Origin: an uncultured Clostridia bacterium
Lineage (GTDB): Bacteria; Bacillota; Clostridia; Oscillospirales; Acutalibacteraceae
Assembly: GCA_937884975.1 (NCBI GenBank)
Contig: CAKZZS010000072.1
Location: 1 to 20,896, forward strand
Reading direction: 5' to 3'
DNA: 20,896 nucleotides
The translations under genes were made by a program, and so were the position numbers. Positions 1 to 7,629 of this stretch are shown here, in pieces; position 1 is the stretch's first letter, and each line of letters begins with the position of its first letter. Below the pieces are notes generated by a model. That model ran no database searches. It saw only the letters and a list, made by a program, of their open reading frames with translations, and had not been told where the DNA came from.

Positions 1-334
1 AAACAACATTATCTTCGAGCCATACCATCTGTGTGTCGGTAATTGCATCTAAAAGGCATTTGTAGTAATTATTACAATCTCGATCTATACGGTCAAAGTA
101 AAAAACAGTATCAACATAAAAATGTTGCCAATCATTAGGCTCCAAATCCCAACCTTGATTAACAACTTCTTGTGTTACATACTCTGTAAATGCCTTCTGA
201 TACTTATTTGCTTCATTTGTCTTATATGTTACTGATACAGGTCTGCCATATTGAATAATCGCCCTATGTCCTAAATAATGATTAACAGATGGAGGAATAG
301 GGGATATTAACTTTAATTCGCTTATAAGTAACAC
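1..334 (-). CDS. RusA-like Holliday-junction resolvase (partial, cut by left edge)
   Basis: The frame encodes a RusA-type N-terminus: PIPPSVNHY near the start, a conserved VDTVFYFDRIDRD strand with closely spaced aspartates, then NNYYKCLLDAITD and VWLEDNVV before the window ends. RusA family enzymes are small dimeric metal-dependent nucleases that cut Holliday junctions symmetrically; in phages they resolve recombination intermediates or trim branched DNA before packaging. The aspartates of the FDRIDRD segment and the LLDA segment match the expected metal-binding acids. There is no ATG start. The options are GTG at 334, which sits inside its own AGTAGGTG Shine-Dalgarno-like sequence, or a rare AUA at 325-323, which lies 6 nt behind that site and would give a typical RusA length before the PIPP motif. 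It follows a terminator, so its expression may depend on read-through. The family call is fairly secure; the start is not. Confidence 0.75.
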   Translation of the reverse strand, partial: MLLISELKLISPIPPSVNHYLGHRAIIQYGRPVSVTYKTNEANKYQKAFTEYVTQEVVNQGWDLEPNDWQHFYVDTVFYFDRIDRDCNNYYKCLLDAITDTQMVWLEDNVV

Positions 335-343
335 CTACTTTTG

Positions 344-387
344 AAAAATAAGGGGAACAAATTCTGCTAAAACACAACTTGCTCCCC
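344..387 (-). terminator. Rho-independent terminator after the zinc-protein gene
   Basis: On the minus strand a 9-bp stem pairs 387-379 (GGGGAGCAA) with 360-352 (TTGTTCCCC), with one G-U pair and an 18-nt loop. A T-rich run (TTATTTTT) follows at 351-344. It starts 10 nt past the stop codon at 397 and would separate the structural genes from the RusA-like gene. Confidence 0.8.
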
Positions 388-396
388 TCCATTTTC

Positions 397-789
397 TTAT
401 ATAATTTCTCCCGTAAAGGGAACTTCAAGACCGTCATTCTCAATGCGTTCGCCCTCATTCTCGATAGCGGGTTCATCAACAACAGCGGTCTTTTTCTTAG
501 ACTTCGGTTTCTTTTCCTCTGCTAAAATCTCAACCACAACAGATTTGATATTATCAACAAATTCAATTTCACCGTAATCCTCAATTGCCTTGCTCAGTTC
601 AGCCTTAGCTTCTGTCTTGGTAATCTGTTTACGTGCATACTGTATGATAGGAAGATGATATGCGAAATGCTCCGGGCAACATACAACACGTCGCCACTGA
701 TATATTTCATCTATATTCTTATTACAAGTATGACACTGTTCAAATTCCTTACCGCACACAAGGCAATTCGTCATTGCCTTTTTAGCCAT
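397..789 (-). CDS. Small cysteine-rich (zinc-binding) phage protein of unknown function
   Basis: The protein has 130 residues. Its N-terminal half carries CLVC, CHTC, CC and a PEHFAYH segment within the first 45 residues, which looks like a zinc-finger or treble-clef site (Cys9, Cys12, Cys19, Cys22 and later Cys/His). The middle (about 45-90) is predicted helical (QITKTEAKAELSKA). The C-terminal 40 residues are charged, with a lysine cluster KKPKSKKK followed by an acidic tail, and are probably disordered. The ATG at 789 has a GAGGTGAG ribosome-binding site. It comes 13 nt after the putative tail tube gene, where many siphophages encode a tail assembly chaperone, but I see no slippery sequence or chaperone similarity. 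Function unknown. Confidence 0.75.
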   Translation of the reverse strand: MAKKAMTNCLVCGKEFEQCHTCNKNIDEIYQWRRVVCCPEHFAYHLPIIQYARKQITKTEAKAELSKAIEDYGEIEFVDNIKSVVVEILAEEKKPKSKKKTAVVDEPAIENEGERIENDGLEVPFTGEII

Positions 790-802
790 AAGCTCACCTC
801 AA

Positions 803-1615
803 TTAACCGGCATCTTCGCCTGTATATACGATAACGTCAAACAGGTCACTACCCTGTGCAGGGTTACAAAGGTCGGTCATACCATCAAACGAGAAGTTGT
901 GAACAACCTGATCGCCACCAAGTTCAAGAGAGAACTCACCGGAGAAATCAGCACGAGGAATATAGATAGCGATATAGAACTCGTTATCACAAGCGTCCTT
1001 ACCAAAGCAGTGAATCCATACTTCTCTTGTCTCAGAGAATGTATCAGAGGGGTTCGTTACCTTTGTACCAGATACGTTACGCTCGTAAGCGTAAACGATA
1101 TTAGTACCGTTAGCGATTACAGGGTCAGTATCAGTAGGCAGAGTAATTGTCTTGGTCTCAGGGTCATAAGCAAAGTGAGTTGCATCAGCAGCTGTAGCCT
1201 GCTCATAAGTAGCCGAAACAGCACCATTAGCAGCAAGAGCCTTTATGTAACCAATTTCCTTACCTGCTGTACCGATAGCCTTAGCATCAGTAGTAATTGT
1301 AGCACCTGTAACAGTCTTAAGCTCGGACTTCTTGATAACAAGGTCATCAGCAGCGGTAATTTCGCCACCAGTCTGAGCCTTCATAAGACCAGCAGATACC
1401 ATACCGTAAGTACCCTCACCGGTTATAGCCTTATTCTGCTTCTTATAACCGATTACACGACCATTCTTACCTGTAAGAGCAGTCTTGTCCTGTGTGGCAT
1501 TAAGAGTAAAGTCCTGCATATCCTCCAGTTTGAAGTCAAGCATACCAGTATCACGGAAATAAGCCTCGAAGTCCAGCCACTCAGTAATGGTATAATCATT
1601 TATAACTGTAGCCAT
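803..1615 (-). CDS. Putative major tail tube protein
   Basis: I chose the start MATVINDY at 1615, giving 270 residues. It is 10 nt behind AAAGGAA, whereas the upstream ATG at 1624 directly abuts that site. The protein is rich in beta-forming residues and small residues, with no membrane segment, and has an insertion-like Ala/Thr-rich region at about 85-165 (repeated TGATITTDAKAIGTAGKE-like composition). The C-terminal part contains REVWIHCFGKD, FYIAIYIPRADFSGEFSLEL and VVHNFSFDGMTDLCNP, typical of tube-forming proteins that end in a conserved beta hairpin. Its position after the connector and tail-completion genes also fits a tail tube. No sheath gene is seen in the window, which favours a siphovirus. 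The function rests on context and general composition rather than a diagnostic motif. Confidence 0.6.
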   Translation of the reverse strand: MATVINDYTITEWLDFEAYFRDTGMLDFKLEDMQDFTLNATQDKTALTGKNGRVIGYKKQNKAITGEGTYGMVSAGLMKAQTGGEITAADDLVIKKSELKTVTGATITTDAKAIGTAGKEIGYIKALAANGAVSATYEQATAADATHFAYDPETKTITLPTDTDPVIANGTNIVYAYERNVSGTKVTNPSDTFSETREVWIHCFGKDACDNEFYIAIYIPRADFSGEFSLELGGDQVVHNFSFDGMTDLCNPAQGSDLFDVIVYTGEDAG

Positions 1616-1648
1616 AATATTCATTTCCTTTCTTTATAATTTTTGGTT

Positions 1649-2386
1649 TTAAACATAACGACTTAACGCTTCTTTAGGCAGTTTGTTTAAGTCTGCACCA
1701 ACCAAGCGAGAGTCCATTATTTCGTCAACACTCTTGTCCTTGTCAATTTGCTTAACACTCTGGAACAAGTTATAGATAGTAACATCATTAACTGTCTCGA
1801 AGTTATAGGGAAAGTTGCAATTGTTACAAAGACGCAATATAATGGAACCAAGTACACTATCATTATTGTCTTGTTCCTTTCTTGCCTTTTCTTTTTTCTT
1901 ATAATCCTGCTTAATTCGCATTTTTTTGGCAAAGGCGTTACCAAACTTTTTCTTTGGAGTCTTCTCAGTACCAACCATAGTAGCGATTATATTAGAAACA
2001 TCGAGGTAAACTATCTCATTAAAGATTTCTTTACCCGTTTCGTCAACAAAAATAAGTTGTCCACTACTATCAGCACCGGCTTTCAGTTTCCTGTAATCCA
2101 GTCCTTCAAATAATTGACAACTATTCTCTTTATCTGCTATGTAAGAAGTCAGTAACATAAAGAATAATAAATATTCACTCACTTCTTCAAAGTCCATACC
2201 AAGACTATCCAATTCACTTATCATATCAGTAGGGGTTTTAATAAAAAGGTTTGCTTCCTTCCAAAATTGGTTTTCAGTTTCCTCATTATCTCTACCTCGA
2301 ATTTGCCCGATAGTAGGAATGTTTATAATAATATCATCATTATAGTGGTATTTTTTACGACCTATAAGATCTATTTTCTTAGCCAT
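1649..2386 (-). CDS. Phage protein of the head-tail region, function unknown
   Basis: The protein has 245 residues and is mostly helical. The N-terminus KIDLIGRKKYHYNDDIIINIPTIG (about 4-28) looks like a beta strand lead-in. A hydrophobic helix lies near 66-82 (SEYLLFFMLLTSYI), and a lysine-rich segment at about 145-172 (KTPKKKFGNAFAKKMRIKQ followed by many K/E) is probably a solvent-exposed helix. The ATG at 2386 overlaps the end of the preceding gene by 8 nt, so translation is probably coupled; its own ribosome-binding site is weak. It lies between the tail-completion candidate and the tail tube, so a role in tail assembly (chaperone-like) is possible but unproven. No enzymatic motif is visible. 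Confidence 0.6.
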   Translation of the reverse strand: MAKKIDLIGRKKYHYNDDIIINIPTIGQIRGRDNEETENQFWKEANLFIKTPTDMISELDSLGMDFEEVSEYLLFFMLLTSYIADKENSCQLFEGLDYRKLKAGADSSGQLIFVDETGKEIFNEIVYLDVSNIIATMVGTEKTPKKKFGNAFAKKMRIKQDYKKKEKARKEQDNNDSVLGSIILRLCNNCNFPYNFETVNDVTIYNLFQSVKQIDKDKSVDEIMDSRLVGADLNKLPKEALSRYV

Positions 2387-2921
2387 ACAGGTTCACCGCC
2401 CTGTTACGCACCTTGTTACTCCAATCAGTGATAGTAAAGTAAAGCAAACGACCGTAGTAATCCTTATTCTCAGGCACAAATATCTTATTGTAAATGAGAT
2501 GGTTAGGAGCAATACCGAGATTATTCTTATACTCAAACATCTTCTTGATTTCTCTTGCCATAAGATCATTACGGAACATATTTCTTGCACTCTTAAAAGG
2601 TTCTTCTGTACGTTTCGTCCGATACTTGTGCATATCCTTATGTGTCACCAACCAGAAGTAAAGTCTAACTTCTGTGTAAGTATTCTGTTTGCTATCTCTC
2701 GGATACTCAGGTACTTCGTCAAGATCAAACATAATATAAGACCCAGTTTCCTCAATAGCACCGTCTATGTAATGTTGAGCTTTAAGGTGTGTATCTATAA
2801 GAGCATCTGACACTTCTACGTCCTCGATTTCATCATTGCTTAATATTCCTACAATAAGTTCATTATTGAGTAATTCATTAGCAACTACGTTTCTATAATC
2901 TTCAACCAAGAAATCATTCAC
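2379..2921 (-). CDS. Putative tail-completion / tail terminator protein
   Basis: The protein has 180 residues and starts with GTG at 2921, 9 nt behind an AGGGGGTG site. The start lies 3 nt past the stop of the gene before it. Its size, alpha/beta pattern (YIMFDLDEVPEYPRD, then YTEVRLYFWLVTHKDMH, then LLYFTITDWSNKVRNR) and position between a head-closure candidate and the tail genes resemble the small tail terminator or neck proteins that cap the tail tube where it joins the head. The central LYFWLVTH strand and the C-terminal basic stretch are the most family-like parts. This is inferred mainly from gene order; no diagnostic motif exists for these proteins. Confidence 0.5.
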   Translation of the reverse strand: MNDFLVEDYRNVVANELLNNELIVGILSNDEIEDVEVSDALIDTHLKAQHYIDGAIEETGSYIMFDLDEVPEYPRDSKQNTYTEVRLYFWLVTHKDMHKYRTKRTEEPFKSARNMFRNDLMAREIKKMFEYKNNLGIAPNHLIYNKIFVPENKDYYGRLLYFTITDWSNKVRNRAVNLYG

Positions 2922-2924
2922 AGA

Positions 2925-3911
2925 TTATACACCCCCTGTTATCTCAATTTCAACTTCACCCTTATTGCCATCACTATCAGTAGCAATAACCTTAAAGGTT
3001 TCGTTTATAATTCTTTGGTCGCTTGCAACAGATACCTTACATTGAGTATCGTTTACAACAGTTAAAGTCAGCTTACCGTCAAGAACTGTATCATTTTCAA
3101 GGCTGAATGTCACAGGTACAGTCGTATTGAAAGTCTTACGACCACCTACACGAATAATAGGTTCTCCCGCATAAGTAATCTCCACAGGCTGAATAACAGG
3201 TTCAACTTTCTCAAAATAGTCGCATATCCAATGCTCAATACTATCCGTATCGGAATTGTACTCGTCCTCTGCAAGAGTGATTCTGAGAATGCCCTTATCA
3301 TACTCGTAAGCAGTCGTGTCGTTTTGAGAAATTTTGAACACGGTCGGATTGACCTTATTACGGTCAAGAAAGAACCGCTTATCACGCATAAGAGCGATTG
3401 TATTCTCGTCTGCTGTAATGGTAATTTGGTGCTGTGTTGTACCAAGTACCATAGTATTAGACTCTGTTGTACCACTGTTATACTGTGTAGAGTTAATGTC
3501 AAAAGCAGGGTAATCGTAAATGTTACCCTCATCATCTTGCCACCGTATCCATACATTCAAGCGTTTCAGAAGCCCTGCACAAAGAATGTCATCTCTGTTA
3601 TAAGACTCATAAACTATCCAATACAAATCTTCTTTTTGGTCGTGAAGTACATCGCCAATCTCCAAACGATCACAAATCAAACAGTTAAACTGTCGTGTAA
3701 ATCCCGCAGCTTCGGAGTGTTTTTCATTGAAAGTCTTAATAGGAACATTAATATCTTCGTCCTTACCAAACTCCCATAAAAAAAACTCTTCCTGATAGGA
3801 AGGGTCTGTTTTTAATTGGTTGAGCATTAGACGCTGACCATCTTTGATTTTCCTATGCCGTATATCAACACCTCTATTATCCATTCGTAGTTTCATATTA
3901 GCAAAACTCAT
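2925..3911 (-). CDS. Putative head-closure (stopper) protein with C-terminal Ig-like domain
   Basis: The chosen start MSFANMKLRMDNRG at 3911 shares one base with the preceding stop (TAATG) and follows AAGAGGTGG; a start 9 nt upstream is possible. The protein has 328 residues. The N-terminal ~130 residues contain FNCLICDRLEIGDVLHDQ and LYWIVYESYNRDD, which resemble the small beta-barrel fold of head-closure proteins that sit under the connector and hold DNA in the filled head. The C-terminal ~85 residues (PVEITYAGEPIIRVGG, then TVPVTFSLEN, LTLTVVNDTQ and EVEIEITGGV) read as an Ig-like or cadherin-like beta sandwich. Such domains on phage particles often bind surface glycans weakly. The fusion makes this protein about three times longer than a typical stopper. 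The domain calls are from pattern reading only. Confidence 0.5.
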   Translation of the reverse strand: MSFANMKLRMDNRGVDIRHRKIKDGQRLMLNQLKTDPSYQEEFFLWEFGKDEDINVPIKTFNEKHSEAAGFTRQFNCLICDRLEIGDVLHDQKEDLYWIVYESYNRDDILCAGLLKRLNVWIRWQDDEGNIYDYPAFDINSTQYNSGTTESNTMVLGTTQHQITITADENTIALMRDKRFFLDRNKVNPTVFKISQNDTTAYEYDKGILRITLAEDEYNSDTDSIEHWICDYFEKVEPVIQPVEITYAGEPIIRVGGRKTFNTTVPVTFSLENDTVLDGKLTLTVVNDTQCKVSVASDQRIINETFKVIATDSDGNKGEVEIEITGGV

Positions 3912-4435
3912 TAAAACCACCTCTTACAACAGTGTGTGGTAACAGTTCTGCTATATTTACTTGGATTATAGGAGCCTTTTTCAGCATAGAGTTTGGCAAA
4001 CTCGGACTCACTATTACGGATAGAATAATTTATCATAAGTTGTTTGTTGCGCTTATATAAATCATTCTGAATTTCTGTTACTCTCGTAAGGACATTAGCA
4101 TTGTCATATTTATGGAAATCAGTTGTGCTCATGTGCGCTCGCAACATTTCTGTAACGATCACATAATTTGCCTGTATGTACTGATATACCATAAATGTCG
4201 CAAGTATCTCTTTATTTACAACGCCCAACTCAAAGTTAAAACACTTGTTTACATCGTCCCTGTCATTCAAATTTTGGTCGCAACATTCAAAGTTAGTTAT
4301 GGCAGGTTCAAGATATTCTTCCAGTATTTTGTCCGCTTCTTCTTCCAGCAAATCCTTCAAGTCTTGGTCTTGCATTTTAGAATAGACAGACTCAAACAAC
4401 TCTTTATATGGAGTTTTTATTACTTCATCTGCCAT
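3911..4435 (-). CDS. Putative head-tail connector (adaptor) protein
   Basis: The protein has 174 residues and appears all-helical, starting with ATG at 4435 behind GAAGGAATC. The first 50 residues are strongly acidic (DLKDLLEEEADKILEEYLEPAI). The middle contains hydrophobic helices (FMVYQYIQANYVIVTEMLRAHM), and the C-terminal part is polar and ends with a Cys-Cys-Lys-Arg-Trp-Phe tail. An all-helical protein of this size encoded after the capsid gene and just before a head-closure gene fits the adaptor ring that binds the portal (gp15 of SPP1 or gp6 of HK97 type). The stop overlaps the next start by one base, so the two are probably made in fixed proportion. Position and fold class support the call; there is no signature motif. 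Confidence 0.5.
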   Translation of the reverse strand: MADEVIKTPYKELFESVYSKMQDQDLKDLLEEEADKILEEYLEPAITNFECCDQNLNDRDDVNKCFNFELGVVNKEILATFMVYQYIQANYVIVTEMLRAHMSTTDFHKYDNANVLTRVTEIQNDLYKRNKQLMINYSIRNSESEFAKLYAEKGSYNPSKYSRTVTTHCCKRWF

Positions 4436-4449
4436 AATGATTCCTTCCT

Positions 4450-5190
4450 TTACTTTATCTCATCAGAAAAATCAAACTGTAACTTCTGTTCAAGAAGTCT
4501 AATAACGTTTATATCCTTTAATGTATTGTTTTTGTACATTGTGCGAACTTTGGATATAAGAACATCTCTTAGATTAACATTAAGAGCATCATCTATTGTT
4601 TTAGAAATGGTATCTAAGTCATAAGTAAACAGCGTTTTAAGATCAGACACTTTTGCTACGTTTTCATAAATCTTTGTAAGCCTGAACTGCTTAATAGCAT
4701 CATTATTCATAAGAATAACATAAGGCTTTCTAAGAAAATCGCTCTTGGTATTGTTCATCTCGGTAATAGCACCTATTGTCATAGGCTCGGTAGCACCAAT
4801 TCCGTCCCAAGTATAAATAGCATTATTCTTTCTCGACTTATAAATAAGCGTACCAAATGTCATAGACTTGACAGGTATAACAGTATCATCGGAAAGAGTA
4901 ATATTTATCTCATTTTCTACATCTATAGACTCATCTAATTCGTCAATAGTAGAAGCAATTGTTCCTACCAAATCAACCTCATTAGCCGTTTCTGTCTTTA
5001 CTGTTTCAACAACAGACGGAGTTTCTTCCTTTTCAGGTTGAATATCATTATCAAGATTAAGGTTATCAATATCAGTAAAAGTTGTTTTAAGTTTTTCTCT
5101 CAACTTATCCTCGCCAACATTACCAATTTTCAGACCCTTTTCTTTTGCGTATGCTTTAAGTTCGCTAAAAGTCATTGTATCAAAATTCAT
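4450..5190 (-). CDS. Structural-region protein with N-terminal HeH/SAP-like motif
   Basis: The protein has 246 residues and starts with ATG at 5190 behind GAAAGGAATTTC. The first ~35 residues (MTFSELKAYAKEKGLK, then GEDKLREKLK) form a helix-extended-helix motif like the HeH/SAP/Rho-N family, common at the ends of phage head-associated proteins and able to bind nucleic acid. Residues ~40-90 are acidic and low in complexity, probably a flexible linker. The rest (~95-246) is a compact domain with VKSMTFGTLIYKSRKN, TWDGIGATEPMTIGAI and PYVILMNNDAIKQFRLTKIY, which I do not recognise. It comes straight after the capsid gene, where many phages encode a protein linking the capsid or DNA to the connector. 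It could be a minor head protein. Confidence 0.55.
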   Translation of the reverse strand: MNFDTMTFSELKAYAKEKGLKIGNVGEDKLREKLKTTFTDIDNLNLDNDIQPEKEETPSVVETVKTETANEVDLVGTIASTIDELDESIDVENEINITLSDDTVIPVKSMTFGTLIYKSRKNNAIYTWDGIGATEPMTIGAITEMNNTKSDFLRKPYVILMNNDAIKQFRLTKIYENVAKVSDLKTLFTYDLDTISKTIDDALNVNLRDVLISKVRTMYKNNTLKDINVIRLLEQKLQFDFSDEIK

Positions 5191-5216
5191 ATTTAGAAAT
5201 TCCTTTCAAATAATTT

Positions 5217-5244
5217 GGTCGGGATAGAAAATACTACCCCGACC
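5217..5244 (-). promoter_or_regulatory. Perfect 11-bp hairpin after the capsid gene
   Basis: On the minus strand GGTCGGGGTAG (5244-5234) pairs with CTATCCCGACC (5227-5217) around a TATTTT loop, 18 nt past the capsid stop. No U-run follows (AAATTATTTG), so it is not a standard terminator. It is more likely an mRNA 3' stabiliser, a processing site or a leaky terminator that keeps capsid expression above the downstream genes. Confidence 0.6.
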
Positions 5245-5262
5245 TGAATGATTGATTTTGAA

Positions 5263-6282
5263 TTAAAGAACAGTGTACTTACCAAATACATCAGAGAATA
5301 CGCAACCAACGCCGAGTTTTGTTTGAATTTGCGTATCGAGCGTCTGGTCGTGAGTATCCTGTTCAGAAAGTTCTCTTGCTCTTGTATCACCCTCAAAGAA
5401 TATCTTAATGAACTTTTCGTTATCAGGAAGAACAAAGAGTTCCTTGTTGTTAATCTTGAAGTTGTATGTACCCTTGATAAATGTCTGAGGAATTACAACA
5501 CCAGTTGCGCCAAGACCTGTGAGGTTAAGTACAAGACCCTTTGTAGCTCTCTCTTCCTTCTGAGAATCGGAAATCCAATTAGAGTTCATACCGTCCATTA
5601 CATAACCAAGCGCAGTTCTCGTACCAGCAATTACAACAGAACGACCTGTTGCTGTCTCAACTTCCTCTATAAGATTTCTAAGAGTGAGTTCATCGTATGT
5701 ACCAGACTTAACAAAAGCAGCAGGAAGGTATGTAGATGCACCCTGAAAAGCTGCATATACACGACCGTCTATATCGTCCTGCATAGCCTTCTGCATCTTA
5801 GCAACCATCTCAGGAATTGTGATAATACCCTTAAGGAATCTCTCAAAGTCATCATAGACACGAATATATATCCATTCAAGGTCAAGAGAGAAGGACTTCT
5901 TGCCGGGGAGTTTCTTACGGTCTGTGTCCCAATGGTTGCCTGCAAATCTCGAAACAAGGAGAGTGTTCGGCGTATCAACAACATATTCGTTCTTGTCACC
6001 AAGCGCACCATTCTTTGTTTCTACGAACTGGTCGTAAAAGGTGCTATTTTCCCACGCCAGCGGTAAATTGGTGTTAAGCACCTCTTCAATTATAGTGAAT
6101 ATTTCATTCTTATGGTTTCTCCAACCTCTCCAAGTGAGTTTATCTTCACCGAGGATTTCAAAAATGCCCTCACGGACACCCTGATCGGTAAACTTAGCCT
6201 GTTCAGCACTGGCAAAAGTGGAAACGCGATTAGTGCAAGCGTCGTTAATCAGATTTGTAATCTGTTCAATTCTCTTATCCAT
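5263..6282 (-). CDS. Major capsid protein
   Basis: The protein has 339 residues with ATG at 6282 and a GAAAGGAGTG ribosome-binding site. It lies after the protease/scaffold-like and decoration-like genes, the usual capsid slot of HK97-fold phages. Segments resembling capsid proteins of gut Firmicutes phages, from memory, include RNHKNEIFTIIEEVLN (about 57-72), FVETKNGALGDKNEY (about 86-100), SRFAGNHWDTDRKKL (about 110-124) and LEWIYIRVYDDFERFL (about 134-149). The spine-helix and P-domain pattern can be followed through MVAKMQKAMQDDIDGRVYAA and VVIAGTRTALGYVMDG. The C-terminal section (FIKIFFEGDTRARELSEQD) fits the A-domain loop. No N-terminal delta domain longer than about 60 residues is present, consistent with a separate scaffold. 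A stable hairpin follows the stop. Confidence 0.8.
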   Translation of the reverse strand: MDKRIEQITNLINDACTNRVSTFASAEQAKFTDQGVREGIFEILGEDKLTWRGWRNHKNEIFTIIEEVLNTNLPLAWENSTFYDQFVETKNGALGDKNEYVVDTPNTLLVSRFAGNHWDTDRKKLPGKKSFSLDLEWIYIRVYDDFERFLKGIITIPEMVAKMQKAMQDDIDGRVYAAFQGASTYLPAAFVKSGTYDELTLRNLIEEVETATGRSVVIAGTRTALGYVMDGMNSNWISDSQKEERATKGLVLNLTGLGATGVVIPQTFIKGTYNFKINNKELFVLPDNEKFIKIFFEGDTRARELSEQDTHDQTLDTQIQTKLGVGCVFSDVFGKYTVL

Positions 6283-6304
6283 AATCTATACACTCCTTTC
6301 TCTA

Positions 6305-6853
6305 TTAAACGTTCTCGTTCTTGATAACTTCAATTACTACCTTCTTACCAGTTGTATCTACTGTACCAGCAGTACCAACAGAGAAAGCAAAACCGTAATT
6401 TTCAATCTCAACTACCTGACCAATAAAGCCATAAGTATCAGCAGGCTTAGTTGTACCAGCGTCCTTCAACTTATTATCTGTACCACTGACCGTAACGTAA
6501 TCGCCTACTGCTATAGCTGTAGAATCGTTAATAGGTGTGATACCATAATCCATTACTGCAAACTTATCGTGGTTATGAGCAACAAGTCCATAAACTCTAA
6601 AGGGTTTATTTGCTTTGTTTATGTAAGCGTCCTCATTCTGATTGATAATTCTGCTATCGTCATAAGACCAAGCAGGGTTAGCAACAAGAAACACCTCACT
6701 ACCAGCAGTAGGAACTGTTGCATTATAAATATTTCTCTCGTCTGTTACAAGTGCGCCCTTGCCAACAACAGAGCCATTTTCTATATCGTTTGTGTAAAGA
6801 AAATCAAAGCAGCTACCAGTAATCTTGGTAGTTTCAACAACATTGTATGCCAT
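6305..6853 (-). CDS. Putative head decoration / capsid-stabilising protein
   Basis: The protein has 182 residues with ATG at 6853 behind GGAAGGATAG, 20 nt after the protease/scaffold-like gene and 22 nt before the capsid gene. It is rich in glycine, valine and threonine with alternating hydrophobic residues (YGLVAHNHDKFAVMDYG, VGDYVTVSGTDNKL, TYGFIGQVVEIENYGFAF), typical of small beta-barrel proteins that bind the outside of the capsid at three-fold sites. The VGDYVTVSGTDNKL-to-GFIGQVVEI segment resembles capsid-decoration barrels in which a variable loop is followed by a conserved strand. No catalytic residues are visible. Gene order supports the call; the exact family is not identified. Confidence 0.55.
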   Translation of the reverse strand: MAYNVVETTKITGSCFDFLYTNDIENGSVVGKGALVTDERNIYNATVPTAGSEVFLVANPAWSYDDSRIINQNEDAYINKANKPFRVYGLVAHNHDKFAVMDYGITPINDSTAIAVGDYVTVSGTDNKLKDAGTTKPADTYGFIGQVVEIENYGFAFSVGTAGTVDTTGKKVVIEVIKNENV

Positions 6854-6873
6854 AATAATCTATCCTTCCTTTC

Positions 6874-7629
6874 TTAATCCTGTGTGAATTTACTGAGCAG
6901 ATTGCCATATCTCGAACTATTGTTCATATTATCAGAAATCTTAATTCCCTGAACGCCAGATACGGTAGGCTCATAACTAAATTCCTGTTTCTGATTTAAC
7001 ATTGCCTTGCCCATAATCATCATAAGATCGGCATCAATCTCTTCAAGGCTCTTTTCACGGTTCTTAGGGTCGGCTCTATAGAAAAGGAACTCCTTAACAC
7101 GTCCCATTTTCTGTGCGGCCTTATCAAACCTTGCTTCTACATCAGCGTTATGCTTGTCCGCAATACGCTTCTCATCCGCAGCCTTGTACTTTTCAAGTTC
7201 AGCGTGTTCAATATCGTACTGTGTTTTAAGTTCTGCATACTTATCAGTAGCTTCGGACACCTGCGCCTTAAACTTTTCAAGTTCAGTAGCGATATTGTTC
7301 TGATACTTTGTCTCGACCTCTGTTTCCTTTTCCTTTACTGCAAAATCAACCGCAGTTGTTACAGCAATAGAAACTTCAGAAGCATAGTCAAAATCAGTAT
7401 CCTCCTTTTCCTTAGTTGTCAGAGAACACTCTTTTGCTTCGTCAAAATTAAATACAATACCATCATCGGTCTGTAAATAATTAACCGTGTATGTCTTATT
7501 ATCTGTTCTGTCAATAACACCAACAGTAGTGTCATCAAGACTAACAAGAGCATAACGACCAACAGCCACGCCCAGAGCATTTTCGTATGTAACGTTGGAA
7601 AGTGCTTCTACTATCTTTTCTCTGTTCAT
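6874..7629 (-). CDS. Possible internally initiated scaffold product
   Basis: In frame inside the protease/scaffold gene, ATG at 7629 (MNREKIVEALSN) follows GGAAGGAG about 14 nt upstream. It would make a 251-residue protein containing the coiled coil and capsid-binding tail but not the protease domain, like the Nu3 product nested in lambda gene C. The spacing is longer than ideal, so this is a proposal. Confidence 0.35.
   Translation of the reverse strand: MNREKIVEALSNVTYENALGVAVGRYALVSLDDTTVGVIDRTDNKTYTVNYLQTDDGIVFNFDEAKECSLTTKEKEDTDFDYASEVSIAVTTAVDFAVKEKETEVETKYQNNIATELEKFKAQVSEATDKYAELKTQYDIEHAELEKYKAADEKRIADKHNADVEARFDKAAQKMGRVKEFLFYRADPKNREKSLEEIDADLMMIMGKAMLNQKQEFSYEPTVSGVQGIKISDNMNNSSRYGNLLSKFTQD

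Noticed and set aside
1450..1640. Programmed frameshift joining tail genes
   Set aside because: No slippery heptamer was found near the end of the putative tail tube gene or the zinc-protein gene.
5248..6066. Long plus-strand ORF opposite the capsid gene
   Set aside because: It is rich in Cys, Ser and Arg without a ribosome-binding site, a shadow of the capsid reading frame; the other plus-strand ORFs are shadows too.
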